This document shows, piece after piece, positions 28,031-37,669 of a stretch of 38,195 nucleotides of DNA. The notes under the pieces are model-generated. The model ran no database searches and had not been told where the DNA came from. It worked only from the letters and a program-made list of their open reading frames with translations. This DNA comes from Rhodovibrionaceae bacterium (GTDB lineage Bacteria; Pseudomonadota; Alphaproteobacteria; Kiloniellales; DSM-21159): assembly GCA_028282405.1 (NCBI GenBank), contig JANQIA010000059.1:1-38195 (forward strand). Reading direction: 5' to 3'. The position numbers were made by a program, and so were the translations under genes. The stretch's first letter is position 1. Each line of letters opens with the position of its first letter.

Positions 28031-29017
28031 ATGCCCATTTCCCCGCAGCGTTTCCCAGTGCGATCTCTAATTGCATCTTTCGCCATCGCCGCGGCGGCGT
28101 TCTATACCGCGCCCTCTGGCGCGGCCGCCGCTGAGGTCGAGAAGATCCACTTCCTTATCCCCGGCGGAGCCGGCGGCGGTTGGGACGGCACCGCGCGCGG
28201 CGTCGGCGAGGCCCTAACCAAGTCCGGCTTGGTCGGCCAGGCCTCCTACGAGAACATGTCGGGCGGCGGCGGCGGCAAGGCGATCGCTCATATCATCGAG
28301 ACGGCGGAACGCCAGTCGGGAACTCTGATGGTGAACTCGACCCCCATCGTGCTGCGCTCTCTACGCGGGCGCTTTCCCCAGTCGTTTCGCGATCTGACGC
28401 CAATCGCAGCCGTCATCGGCGACTACGGCGCCTTCGTGGTCAGGGCCGATTCGCCTTTGCAGTCCTGGGACGACGCTGTCGCGGCGTTCAAGGAGAATCC
28501 GCGCAAGGTCAAGGTGGCAGGCGGTTCTGTAAAAGGCAGCATGGACCATCTGGTGACCGCCATGGCCTTCAGGGCGGCGGGGGCTGAGACCACCAAGGTG
28601 CGCTACATTGCCTACGACGCCGGCGGCAAGGCGATGGCCGGCCTGCTGTCGGGCGAAACCACCATGCTCTCGACCGGCCTTGGAGAAGCGCTCGAACAGG
28701 CCAAGGCCGGCCAAGTCCGCATCCTTTGCATTACCGCGCCGGAATCGGTGGCCGGCGTGGCGCCCTGCGGCAGCGGCATAACCTTCGTCAACTGGCGCGG
28801 CTTGTTCGGCGCGCCCGGTCTCGACGCGGCGACGGCCGACGCTTACGCGGCGACCTTGGGCAAGATGTACGACACGCCGGAGTGGGAAGCGGTGCGTGAG
28901 CGCAATGGCTGGGTCGACATCTACAAGCCGCGCGCCGAGTTCGTCGCTTTCTTGGAGGAGCAGGAAGAGGAGATGAAGGCCCTGCTCAACGGGTTAGGTA
29001 TCGAGACCGTGCGCTAG
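28031..29017 (+). CDS. Tripartite tricarboxylate transporter substrate-binding protein (TctC/Bug family)
   Basis: Signal peptide, then KIHFLIPGGAGGGWDGTARGVGEALTKSGLVGQASYENMSGGGGGKAIAHI...KGSMDHLVTAM. Start at ATG 28031 with an AGGAG SD. Confidence 0.93.
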   Translation: MPISPQRFPVRSLIASFAIAAAAFYTAPSGAAAAEVEKIHFLIPGGAGGGWDGTARGVGEALTKSGLVGQASYENMSGGGGGKAIAHIIETAERQSGTLMVNSTPIVLRSLRGRFPQSFRDLTPIAAVIGDYGAFVVRADSPLQSWDDAVAAFKENPRKVKVAGGSVKGSMDHLVTAMAFRAAGAETTKVRYIAYDAGGKAMAGLLSGETTMLSTGLGEALEQAKAGQVRILCITAPESVAGVAPCGSGITFVNWRGLFGAPGLDAATADAYAATLGKMYDTPEWEAVRERNGWVDIYKPRAEFVAFLEEQEEEMKALLNGLGIETVR

Positions 29018-29090
29018 CCGCGCGCCGGCCGTCTAGCACCATCGCCGGCCGGCCGCGCTGCCGCGGCTTGGCCGAGATCGGGAGGTTCCC

Positions 29091-29564
29091 ATGGCAATCA
29101 CGCGCGACCGCATCTCAGCCTTGTTCTTTCTCGCCCTTTCGGTCGCCTACTACCTGGGGGCGATGCAGATCGAGCTCTATCCCGGCGATGAGGAAGAGCT
29201 GATCACCGCCCAGACCTTCCCGAAGTTCATCGGCCTCATGGCCGGGATCTTCTCCTTCCTCATCCTCGTGCTGCCGGCCAAGGGCGAGGAGGAGAAGATC
29301 GAATGGGCCAAGTTCGACTGGCTGCGCCCGCTGCTGCTCGCCGGCCTCATGGTGCTCTACGGTTTGACCATCAAATGGCCGGGCTTCTTTCTCGCCACCT
29401 CGTTTTTTCTGATCGGCGGCTTCCTAGTGCTGGGCGAACGCCGCTGGTGGGCCATCCTCGCGCTTTCGGTGCCGGTCGCCGCCGGCTTCGAGATCGTGCT
29501 CGACGGCCTGCTCGGCATCTACATCGAAGATCCCTTCGTCACCTGGCTCGGATTGAAGTCATGA
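29091..29564 (+). CDS. Tripartite tricarboxylate transporter small permease (TctB)
   Basis: Small four-TM protein (ITRDRISALFFLALSVAYYLGAMQIEL...TFPKFIGLMAGIFSFLILVLP) between the TctC- and TctA-like genes. Confidence 0.9.
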   Translation: MAITRDRISALFFLALSVAYYLGAMQIELYPGDEEELITAQTFPKFIGLMAGIFSFLILVLPAKGEEEKIEWAKFDWLRPLLLAGLMVLYGLTIKWPGFFLATSFFLIGGFLVLGERRWWAILALSVPVAAGFEIVLDGLLGIYIEDPFVTWLGLKS

Positions 29565-29594
29565 TCAGAGCGAAGCCATGAACGGGCCAAGACC

Positions 29595-31118
29595 ATGATC
29601 GAAGGCATCCTTACCGGACTATCGACGGCGCTGACGCCGACCAACCTCCTGATGGTGATGGTCGGCTGCTTCGCCGGTACTTTCATCGGCATGCTGCCGG
29701 GCTTGGGGCCGATCTCGGCCATCGCGTTGATGATCCCCATCACCTACGGCTTCGACCCGGCTTCGGGCATGATCCTCATGGCCGGCGTCTACTACGGCGC
29801 GATCTTCGGCGGCTCGACCTCCTCCATCCTGATCAATGCGCCGGGGGTCGCCGGTACCGTGGCAACCTCCTTCGACGGCTACCCCATGGCCCGCTCCGGC
29901 CATGGCGGCAAGGCCTTGGCGATCGCGGCCTATGCCTCCTTCAGCGGCGGCACCATCGCCGCCGTCTTTCTGCTGCTGGCCGCTCCGGCGCTGGCTCAGG
30001 TCGCGCTGTCCTTCCAGTCGGCCGACTACTTCGCGCTCATGGTGCTTGGCCTCACGGCGGTTTCCGCCTTTGCCGGGCGCGGCCAGTTCCTCAAGGCGAT
30101 GCTCATGGTCTTCCTCGGTCTCGGCCTCGCGACCATCGGCCAGGACACATCCTCGGACATTACCCGCTTCACCTTCGGCTCGATCGATCTCCTGGACGGC
30201 ATCAGTTTCCTGCTGCTGGCGATGGCCGCCTTCGCCTTGTCGGAGGCGATCATGACCGTCCTCAAGCGCGACACCGTTTCCGAATCCGCGGTTCAGGCGG
30301 CGACCGGCAAGATGGGGTCGCTCAAGATCAGCCGCGCGGAGGCCAAGACCATGGCGCCGGTCATCGGCCGCTCCTCGGTACTCGGCTTCTTCATTGGCGT
30401 GCTGCCCGGCGCGGGCGCCACCATCGCCTCCTTCCTGGCCTACGGCATGGAGCGCAACATTGCCCCGAAGGCCGAGAAGCAGAAGTTCGGCAAGGGCTCG
30501 CTGCGCGGCCTGACCGCGCCCGAGACGGCCAACAACGCGGCCTGCTCCGGCTCCTTCGTGCCGCTTTTGACCCTCGGCATCCCCGGCTCCGGCACCACGG
30601 CGGTGATGCTGGGGGCGCTGATCTCCTATGGTGTCCAGCCGGGCCCGACGTTGTTCACCGACCGGCCGGAGGTCTTCTGGGCGGTGATCATCTCCATGTA
30701 CATCGGCAACATCATTCTGCTGGTTCTCAACCTGCCGCTCATCCCCTATATCGCCCGCCTGCTGATGCTGCCGCCGCAGCTCCTGGTGCCGCTGGTGCTG
30801 TTCTTCTCGCTCTGTGGCGTCTACCTGGTCTCCTTCAACACCTTCGACATCCATCTGATGGTCGCCTTCGCCGCGGGCGCCGTGGTGCTGCGCCTCTTCG
30901 GCTATTCCATGGCGCCGATGATCCTCGGCTTCGTGCTCGGCCGCCTGATGGAGGAGAACCTGCGCCGCGCGCTGGAGATCTACGACGGCTACAGCTTCCT
31001 TTGGGAGCGGCCGATCACGCTCGGCATCATGATCCTGACGGCGCTCATCCTGCTGGCGCCGCTGCTCCGCTGGTTCAAGGAGCGCCGCGGCCTCGCCACT
31101 GCCGGCGAGGGGGGATAG
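29595..31118 (+). CDS. Tripartite tricarboxylate transporter large permease (TctA)
   Basis: GTFIGMLPGLGPISAIALMIPITYGFDPASGMILMAGVYYGAIFGGSTSSILINAPG...GVLPGAGATIASFLAYGMER...LTLGIPGSGTTAVMLGAL are TctA hallmarks. Confidence 0.97.
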   Translation: MIEGILTGLSTALTPTNLLMVMVGCFAGTFIGMLPGLGPISAIALMIPITYGFDPASGMILMAGVYYGAIFGGSTSSILINAPGVAGTVATSFDGYPMARSGHGGKALAIAAYASFSGGTIAAVFLLLAAPALAQVALSFQSADYFALMVLGLTAVSAFAGRGQFLKAMLMVFLGLGLATIGQDTSSDITRFTFGSIDLLDGISFLLLAMAAFALSEAIMTVLKRDTVSESAVQAATGKMGSLKISRAEAKTMAPVIGRSSVLGFFIGVLPGAGATIASFLAYGMERNIAPKAEKQKFGKGSLRGLTAPETANNAACSGSFVPLLTLGIPGSGTTAVMLGALISYGVQPGPTLFTDRPEVFWAVIISMYIGNIILLVLNLPLIPYIARLLMLPPQLLVPLVLFFSLCGVYLVSFNTFDIHLMVAFAAGAVVLRLFGYSMAPMILGFVLGRLMEENLRRALEIYDGYSFLWERPITLGIMILTALILLAPLLRWFKERRGLATAGEGG

Positions 31119-31239
31119 GAGCTGCATCTCTTCCAAAGACGGCAATGTGCGCCGGAGCCCGCGGTAAGCCATCCCGTTGAATCATCACCATGATGCGCCC
31201 ATTCTTGCGGGCACCGAACGAACGTCGCCGACTGTTCTC

Positions 31240-32382
31240 ATGATCCCCCAGCTTCTTTCCGCACCCTTCATGCGTGCTCTTGTTCCAGCGCTTCTGCTCG
31301 TCGCACTTGTCGCGCCCGCTTCCGCCCAGTCCGATGGCTGCGTGCAGCCGGAGCCGGTCTGCGAGGCGCGGGACGCAGTCTTCGCTGTCTCCGCCTTCGA
31401 CCCGATTGGCAGCGCCGTGCGCATCGGCGAAAGCCGGCTGGTGACCTCGCGCCATGTGGTGGCCGACGAGCAGGAGGTGACGCTCTTCACCGCCGAGGGG
31501 CGGCCGCTCATGGCCCAAGTGGTGCCGACCGACTATCCGGGCGATCTCATCCTGCTGGAAAGCAGTGACCTGCCGCCGGGGCCGGTGCTGACGCCGGAGG
31601 CGCTAGAGCCCGCGGCCGATCTCTTCACCGTCGGCGCCGACGTTGGCCTCAGGCGCATCCGCGCCTACGACCCCGGCCGGCTGCGCTTTGCGCCGCGCGC
31701 CGATCTGCCGCTCGCCCGTCTGCACCACGGTGCCTACAGCCAGCCGGGCAACAGCGGCGGTGCGCTGGTCGATCAGGATGGGCGACTGGTCGGCATCGTC
31801 GCCTCGGGCGGGGAGGGCCGCTTCGAAGCCATTCCGGCCGAGGCTATTGCCACCCTTGCGGTGCGCAGCGGCCCGGAGCATGCGGATGCCAGCGCGGAGA
31901 TCGGCGCGGCCGTTCGGGTCTGTGCCACGCTGCTCGATACCTACCGCAATCCCGGCCAGCGGCTGGAAGAGCAGCAGGCCAAGGCGGTGGAGACCGCCTG
32001 CCGCCGCTCGGGCAACCGCCAGTTCATGGACCTGGCCGGCCAGACCCTGGGGCGCAGCGGCCTGACCGAGCCGGCCATCCGGCTGTTCGAGCAGGGCCTG
32101 GCCGAAGACCCCGACGCCATCAACACCCGGCTGAGCTTGGCCATCACCTATCACCTGGCGCGCGACTTCGAGGCCGCCTTGCCGCAGCTGCAGTGGCTGA
32201 TGGCGCATGCCGACGACGACCTGCAGGTGCTGCGCCTGTCGATCCAGGCGGGAACCTGGGCCGGGGATGACGAATTGGCCGCGCGAGCCTTGGCGCGGCT
32301 GAAGGAGGTCAACCCGCAGAGCGCGCCGGCCGCCGAGCGCTTCGTCAACGACCCGCCGCCGCGTCCTCCCAAGCTTCAGTAG
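31240..32382 (+). CDS. Exported trypsin-like serine protease with C-terminal TPR-like region
   Basis: Signal sequence MRALVPALLLVALVAPASAQ, candidate triad H (LVTSRHVVAD), D (DYPGDLILLE), S (QPGNSGGALVDQDG), then helical repeats (AIRLFEQGLAEDPDAINTRLSLAITYHLARDFEAALPQLQWL). The start could also be ATG 31270. Confidence 0.85.
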   Translation: MIPQLLSAPFMRALVPALLLVALVAPASAQSDGCVQPEPVCEARDAVFAVSAFDPIGSAVRIGESRLVTSRHVVADEQEVTLFTAEGRPLMAQVVPTDYPGDLILLESSDLPPGPVLTPEALEPAADLFTVGADVGLRRIRAYDPGRLRFAPRADLPLARLHHGAYSQPGNSGGALVDQDGRLVGIVASGGEGRFEAIPAEAIATLAVRSGPEHADASAEIGAAVRVCATLLDTYRNPGQRLEEQQAKAVETACRRSGNRQFMDLAGQTLGRSGLTEPAIRLFEQGLAEDPDAINTRLSLAITYHLARDFEAALPQLQWLMAHADDDLQVLRLSIQAGTWAGDDELAARALARLKEVNPQSAPAAERFVNDPPPRPPKLQ

Positions 32383-32397
32383 ACGAGTGCGAAGCGC

Positions 32398-33705
32398 CTA
32401 GCCATCGTCGGTCGGATTGGGGATCCAGCCGACCGCCAGCCGTGGCGCACCGCGTTCGAGCGGCGGGACGGCGCGGGCGAAGATGGCCTGCTTGAGGTCG
32501 CTGGTCGTCCAGTCCGGATTTTCCTGCAGCAGCCGCGCCGCCAGCGCCGCCACCCGGGGCACGGCATAGCTCGAGCCCGAAGCGGTACCGCGCGCGCCGC
32601 GGTAGTCGGTCACTTCGAGGTTCTCGGCCGGCACCATCAGATCGACGCTGGCGGCGCCCCAGTTCGAGACGGGCGCCAGGCGCCCAAAGCCATCGGCGGA
32701 GGTGACCACGATCATGTTCTCCAGGGGCAGGCTGGCGGGGTAGAGCGGGGTGCTGTCGATGTCGCGCCCGTCGTTGCCAGCCGAGACGATGAACAGAATC
32801 TCCGGGTGCGCCGCGGCGGCATCGGCGAAGGCCGTCCAGTCCTCCTGTCGCCGACTGCCCATGGGCATGGCCACCACTCGAGTGCCGGCTGCCGCGGCGG
32901 TCTCCACCGCCTGGGCCATGCGGGTCATGTCCGGGCGGGGAAAGCGGATAGGGACAAGCCGTATCTCCGGCGCTTCCTTGACCAGCAGGCTGGCGACGGG
33001 CGTGCCGTGGCGGATGGGGAAGAAGGGCGAGCGTCCCTGGTCGCCGTCGAAGGGCCGGGCGTCATTGTCCCAGAGGTCGCGGCCGAGCGCGGTGCCTTCA
33101 GTGTCGCGGGCGAGGCGCGCCGCAATCTCCGGCAGCAGGTAGTTCACGCCGCTGTCGATGTGGGTGACGGTCACGCCGCCCGGGTCGCTGCCGTTCGGCA
33201 GCGGTGGGTTGAGCGGTTCGACCGTCTGAACGGTCTCGAGATCGGCCTCGAAGTGAACCAGCTCCTCCGCCATGCCGTCGCCGGCATAGCGGATGGCGCG
33301 GCCGTGCCGCACCCCACAGTCGCCACCTGCCAGCGCCATCATGATCGGGCGATCGTTGGTCAGCCCGTGCACTTCGAAGGTCACGCGGCGCAATCCGGCA
33401 GGGGAGCCCGATGCGAAGATGAGGAGCGCTTGATCGCTGTCCGGGTTCTCCAGGCGGATCTCGCGCCGGGCCCAGGTATCACCTCGGCCACGGTCTTCCA
33501 CCTCCGCCAGCACGAAGTCGGAGAACTGTTCACCGATGCCGGCCGGCTCCAGGATGCCGTCGGGGCAGAGAGCGGCCGGGGCTTGCTGAAGCGTGGCGCG
33601 GGCCAGACTTTCCGCACCGTCCTCCGCCATGGCCAGGGCCGGCACGGCCATTGCCAGCAGGCCAGCGAGCGCGAGTTGGTATCGACCTGCGGGAAACGTC
33701 ATCAA
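32398..33705 (-). CDS. Exported subtilisin-like (S8) serine protease
   Basis: Signal sequence LALAGLLAMAVPALAMA, then D (VTHIDSGVNYLLPEI), H (IRHGTPVASLL), SAGNDGRD and S (GTASGSSYAVPRVAALAARLL). N-terminal region of about 150 aa not recognised. Confidence 0.88.
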   Translation of the reverse strand: MMTFPAGRYQLALAGLLAMAVPALAMAEDGAESLARATLQQAPAALCPDGILEPAGIGEQFSDFVLAEVEDRGRGDTWARREIRLENPDSDQALLIFASGSPAGLRRVTFEVHGLTNDRPIMMALAGGDCGVRHGRAIRYAGDGMAEELVHFEADLETVQTVEPLNPPLPNGSDPGGVTVTHIDSGVNYLLPEIAARLARDTEGTALGRDLWDNDARPFDGDQGRSPFFPIRHGTPVASLLVKEAPEIRLVPIRFPRPDMTRMAQAVETAAAAGTRVVAMPMGSRRQEDWTAFADAAAAHPEILFIVSAGNDGRDIDSTPLYPASLPLENMIVVTSADGFGRLAPVSNWGAASVDLMVPAENLEVTDYRGARGTASGSSYAVPRVAALAARLLQENPDWTTSDLKQAIFARAVPPLERGAPRLAVGWIPNPTDDG

Positions 33706-35231
33706 ACGGCGGCTCTTTTTCTGGCTTCGGCGGCGTCTCCGCTGCCGACGCTCTCCAGCGCCTCGCCGAGCACGTCGATGCCGGCGCGGATATCGCGCGG
33801 CGGGGTGCCGCTGAAGCCCAATACCAGGCCTTGCTGGTCGAGTGGCGTGAGGCTGAAGGCGCCGATGGGGGCGGCGGTGATCTCTCGCTCGGCCGCGGCC
33901 TCGCTGACGGCGGCTTCGCAGAGGCCGGGCGGCAAATGGCCGATGGTGTGCAGGCCGCTGCTGGTCGGCACCACCTCGAGCAGCCCGTCGAGGCGCTTGC
34001 GCGCGGCGCTCAACAGCGCCTGGTGGCGTTCCGCGTAGATCTTGCGCATGCGCCTGACGTGGGTGGCGAAATGCCCCTGCTCGATGAAGTCGGCCAACAC
34101 CACTTGCGGGTTGGAGGCGACGCCGTGGAGATAACTGCGCACCACCTTCTCGAAGATCCCGACCAGCGGTTCGGGCGCGAGCAGGTAGCCGAGGCGCATG
34201 GCGGGAAAGAGGGTCTTGCTGAAGGTTCCGACGTAGATCACGCAGCCTTTCGTATCGATGCTCTTGAGGGTGGGGAGGGGGCGCTTGCCATAATAGAACT
34301 CACCGTCGTAGTCGTCCTCGACGATGAAGGCGCCGGCCCGCTCGGCCGCGCGCAGGAGAGCGAAGCGCCGCTTCAGGCTCATGGTGACGCCGAGCGGTTG
34401 CTGGTGCATCGGCGTCACGAAGGCCAGGCGAAAGTCGGGCGCCAGACGCTGGCCTTCGTCGATCACCATGCCGTCCCGGTCGATCGGCAAAGGCACCAGC
34501 TCGGCACCGCTGGCCAAGAGGCTGTTGCGCGCGCCGATGGCGCCCGGGTTCTCGAACCAGACCTTGTCGCCCGGGTCGATGAACAGGCTGCCGATCAACT
34601 GAAAGGCCTCCTGCGCGCCGCAGAGAACGAAGATCTGCTCGGCCTCGCAGGAGATGCCGCGGTTGGCGCGCAGGTGCGCGGCGATGGCGCGCCTCAGCGG
34701 CCAATAGCCGAGCGGGTCGCCGTAGCCCATGACGATGTCGCGCCCGCTGCGCCAATGCTTGGCCATAAGCCGCGACCAAAGCGCCATGGGGAAGGCATCG
34801 AAGGCGGGCAGGGCCGTGGTGAAGCAGCGGTTCCGGTGCGGCAGCCGCTCGCTGATCAGGGCCGAGGCTTTCACCAGCGCGCGGGAGAGGGTGGGGGTGT
34901 GGCGCGGTTCCTCGTCCTCCTCTTCGATCGGTCCTTCGACCTCCTCCGGCAGGTCTTGGCCGATGGCTGTGCTGACGAAGGAGCCGGCTCCGACCTTGGA
35001 GGTGATCAGCCCCTCCGCAGTCAGCCGCTCATAGACGTCGATTACCGTCGTGCGGGAGACGCCAAGCTCCCGCGCCAAGGTACGGCTGGAGGGCAGGCGC
35101 CCGCCCGGCTCCAGCCGGCCGGAGAGGATCATCTCGCGCAAGGCGAGCTGCAGCTGGCTGCTGACGGTCTTGCCCGGGCCCTTCTCGATTTTGAGGGTCA
35201 GCAGCAGCGTTCCCGCCGGATACTTGACCAT
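33702..35231 (-). CDS. MocR-type (GntR HTH plus aminotransferase fold) PLP-dependent regulator
   Basis: w[49 protein letters not shown] fused to a fold-type I aminotransferase domain with PLP lysine motif [21 protein letters not shown]. Stop overlaps the protease start. Confidence 0.95.
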   Translation of the reverse strand: MVKYPAGTLLLTLKIEKGPGKTVSSQLQLALREMILSGRLEPGGRLPSSRTLARELGVSRTTVIDVYERLTAEGLITSKVGAGSFVSTAIGQDLPEEVEGPIEEEDEEPRHTPTLSRALVKASALISERLPHRNRCFTTALPAFDAFPMALWSRLMAKHWRSGRDIVMGYGDPLGYWPLRRAIAAHLRANRGISCEAEQIFVLCGAQEAFQLIGSLFIDPGDKVWFENPGAIGARNSLLASGAELVPLPIDRDGMVIDEGQRLAPDFRLAFVTPMHQQPLGVTMSLKRRFALLRAAERAGAFIVEDDYDGEFYYGKRPLPTLKSIDTKGCVIYVGTFSKTLFPAMRLGYLLAPEPLVGIFEKVVRSYLHGVASNPQVVLADFIEQGHFATHVRRMRKIYAERHQALLSAARKRLDGLLEVVPTSSGLHTIGHLPPGLCEAAVSEAAAEREITAAPIGAFSLTPLDQQGLVLGFSGTPPRDIRAGIDVLGEALESVGSGDAAEARKRAAV

Positions 35232-35259
35232 CGCTTCCTCCCTGCAACGCGCAGTCCCG

Positions 35260-35307
35260 ACCAATTGGTATGGTCTTTTCGTCAGAATGGACCTTTTGCA
35301 GGACCAT
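35260..35307. promoter_or_regulatory. Operator-like repeats in the mocR/enolase divergent region
   Basis: ACCAATTGGT (35260-35269), ATGGTCTTTT (from 35270), ATGGACCTTTT (from 35287), GGACCAT (35301-35307). Direct repeats at 17-nt spacing plus an inverted copy. Confidence 0.5.
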
Positions 35308-35415
35308 TACGCAGCGCAGGATGCCCCCTGCGGTCTTAGGGGTAAAGTCGAAGGTGCCGACAAGCAGAACGCAAGGCGCCCATCCTGGACCGATTGTTGG
35401 GAGGTTTGCCGCTCT

Positions 35416-36534
35416 ATGAAGATTCAGAGCATCGAGACCTTTAGCACCCGCTTCGTTTGCCTGGTACGGGTACGTTGCGAGAATGGTGATGAGGGTTGGG
35501 GCCAAGTCGCGCCCTATCATGCGGACATCACTGCCCAGGTCGTTCATCGTCAGGTCGCGCCGCATGCGCTAGGCGCCGATGTCGATGACATCGATGGCTT
35601 GGTGGACCTGGTACCGGAGCGCGAGCACAAGTTTCCCGGCTCTTATGTCAATCGCGCGATGGGTGGCGTCGAGACGGCGCTTTGGGACCTGCGCGGCAAG
35701 CGTGAAGGCAAGACTGTCTGCGAACTGCTCGGCGGAACGCCCCGGCCGATCCGCGTCTACGGCTCCAGCATGAGCCGGGCCATCGCGCCGAAGGACGAGG
35801 CCGAGCGCATGCAGCGGCTGCGCGACGAGTGCGGCTATGACGCCTTCAAGTTCCGCGTCGGCAAGGAGTGCGGCCGCGACGAGGACGAATGGCCCGGGCG
35901 CACCGAAGAAATCGTCAAGACCATGAGCAAGGCCCTGAACGGGGAGGCCGACCTGCTGGTCGATGCGAACAGTTGCTATACGCCCAAGCGCGCCATCGAG
36001 GTCGGGCGGATGCTGGAAGACCACGGCATCTGCCACTTCGAGGAGCCTTGCCCCTATTGGGAGATGGCCTGGACCAAGGAGGTCGCCGACGCCCTCGACA
36101 TCGACGTGACCGGCGGCGAGCAGGACTGTCAGCTATCGATCTGGCGGCGCATGATCGACATGCGCGCGGTCGACGTGGTGCAGCCCGACGTCTGCTATCT
36201 CGGCGGCATCAGCCGGACTCTGCGGGTTGCCCAGATGGCGCGCGAGGCCGGCCTGACCTGCACGCCACATTCCGCCAACCTCAGCATGGTGACGGTCTTC
36301 ACCCTGCATCTGATGGGCGCGATCGAAGGCGGAGGGCCTTATGTCGAGTTCACCATCGAAGGGCCCGACTACTACCCTTGGCAGGACGGCATCTTTGAGC
36401 CGGCCCTAGTCGCTCGTGACGGCAAGGTGCAGATCCCCGACGGCCCGGGCTGGGGCGTGGAGATCAACGAGGACTGGCTCCAGTCCGCCGAGCATGGCAT
36501 CAGCGAGTTCGAGCGGGGGTGCGCCCATGGCTGA
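35416..36534 (+). CDS. Enolase-superfamily (mandelate racemase/muconate lactonizing enzyme) protein, probable sugar-acid dehydratase or racemase
   Basis: [42 protein letters not shown] and [10 protein letters not shown] correspond to metal-binding and catalytic positions. ATG at 35416. Confidence 0.92.
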   Translation: MKIQSIETFSTRFVCLVRVRCENGDEGWGQVAPYHADITAQVVHRQVAPHALGADVDDIDGLVDLVPEREHKFPGSYVNRAMGGVETALWDLRGKREGKTVCELLGGTPRPIRVYGSSMSRAIAPKDEAERMQRLRDECGYDAFKFRVGKECGRDEDEWPGRTEEIVKTMSKALNGEADLLVDANSCYTPKRAIEVGRMLEDHGICHFEEPCPYWEMAWTKEVADALDIDVTGGEQDCQLSIWRRMIDMRAVDVVQPDVCYLGGISRTLRVAQMAREAGLTCTPHSANLSMVTVFTLHLMGAIEGGGPYVEFTIEGPDYYPWQDGIFEPALVARDGKVQIPDGPGWGVEINEDWLQSAEHGISEFERGCAHG

Positions 36535-37669
36535 GATCGTTCTCTCCGGCGTCACCAAGCGCTTCGGCTCGACGCTTGCCGTCGACGAAGTCTCCATGAC
36601 CATCGGCGACGGCGAGTTCATGGTTTTCGTCGGACCGTCGGGCTGCGGCAAGTCGACGACCCTGCGCATGATCGCCGGTCTGGAAACCGTGAGCGACGGT
36701 CAGATCCACATCGGTCCGCGGGAGGTCACGCGCCTCCAGCCCAAGGACCGTAACGTCGCGATGGTCTTTCAGAACTACGCGCTCTACGCCCACAAAAACG
36801 TCTACGACAACCTCGGCTTCGGCCTGAAGGTGCGCGGGACGCCGAAGGACGAGGTCGAACAGCGGGTACGCCGTGCCGCCGATCTCTTGGGCATCGGCGA
36901 GCTGCTGCACCGCAAGCCCAAGCAGCTTTCCGGCGGACAGATGCAGCGCGTGGCGCTGGGCCGTGCCCTGGTGCGGGACCCGGAGGTCTTCCTGCTCGAC
37001 GAGCCGCTCAGCAACCTCGACGCCAAGATGCGGGTGCGCATGCGCGAGGAGATCGGCAAGCTGCACAACGCGACCGGCACCAGCATGATCTACGTCACCC
37101 ACGACCAGATCGAGGCCATGACGCTGGGCGACCGCATCGCCGTCATGAAGGACGGCCGCGTCCAGCAGATCGGCCGGCCGCTCGAGATCTATGACCATCC
37201 GGTCAACATGTTCGTGGCCAACTTCATCGGCTCGCCGGAGATGAACCTGGTCGACGGGCGCTTCGAGAGCAACGCCGGTAGCATCCAGTTGGTCTGCGAC
37301 GGCTTCTCGATGACGATGCCCGAACAGCTCCTGTCGCGTCGTCCGCAAGGCGACAGCATCGTCCTCGGCCTGCGCCCGGAACATCTTTCGCCGGTCGGCG
37401 AGAGCGAGGGAATGATCTCGGCAGAGGTCAGTCACGTTGAGCAGATGGGGGCGCATACGCTGATCTTTTCGCATGCTGGGGGGACGACGCTGAACGCACT
37501 GGTGAGCCGTGACGACCATGTTCGGGGCGGCGATCGCATCGCGTTCAGCATCTCATTGGACCAGGTTCATCTGTTCGATCCGGTCGACGGGGAGAGTTTG
37601 CTTTCGGCTTCGAAGGCATACGAGGGGGAGCACCCTGAACACTCACAAAGGGAGGTAACCCATGGCTAA
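36527..37669 (+). CDS. ABC transporter ATP-binding protein (MalK/UgpC-like, CUT1 family)
   Basis: [21 protein letters not shown] (Walker A), [38 protein letters not shown] (signature and Walker B), [24 protein letters not shown], and a C-terminal TOBE-like domain. Overlaps the upstream ORF by 8 nt. Confidence 0.96.
   Translation: MAEIVLSGVTKRFGSTLAVDEVSMTIGDGEFMVFVGPSGCGKSTTLRMIAGLETVSDGQIHIGPREVTRLQPKDRNVAMVFQNYALYAHKNVYDNLGFGLKVRGTPKDEVEQRVRRAADLLGIGELLHRKPKQLSGGQMQRVALGRALVRDPEVFLLDEPLSNLDAKMRVRMREEIGKLHNATGTSMIYVTHDQIEAMTLGDRIAVMKDGRVQQIGRPLEIYDHPVNMFVANFIGSPEMNLVDGRFESNAGSIQLVCDGFSMTMPEQLLSRRPQGDSIVLGLRPEHLSPVGESEGMISAEVSHVEQMGAHTLIFSHAGGTTLNALVSRDDHVRGGDRIAFSISLDQVHLFDPVDGESLLSASKAYEGEHPEHSQREVTHG

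Noticed and set aside
29619-31172. 517-aa minus-strand ORF
   Set aside because: Antisense shadow of TctA. Composition (Glu/Gln/His/Asp/Arg/Gly-rich, no hydrophobic core) is the usual reverse-complement artefact.
33651-35339. 562-aa + strand ORF
   Set aside because: Antisense to the MocR gene, which has clear HTH and PLP-lysine motifs. No recognisable domain on the + frame.
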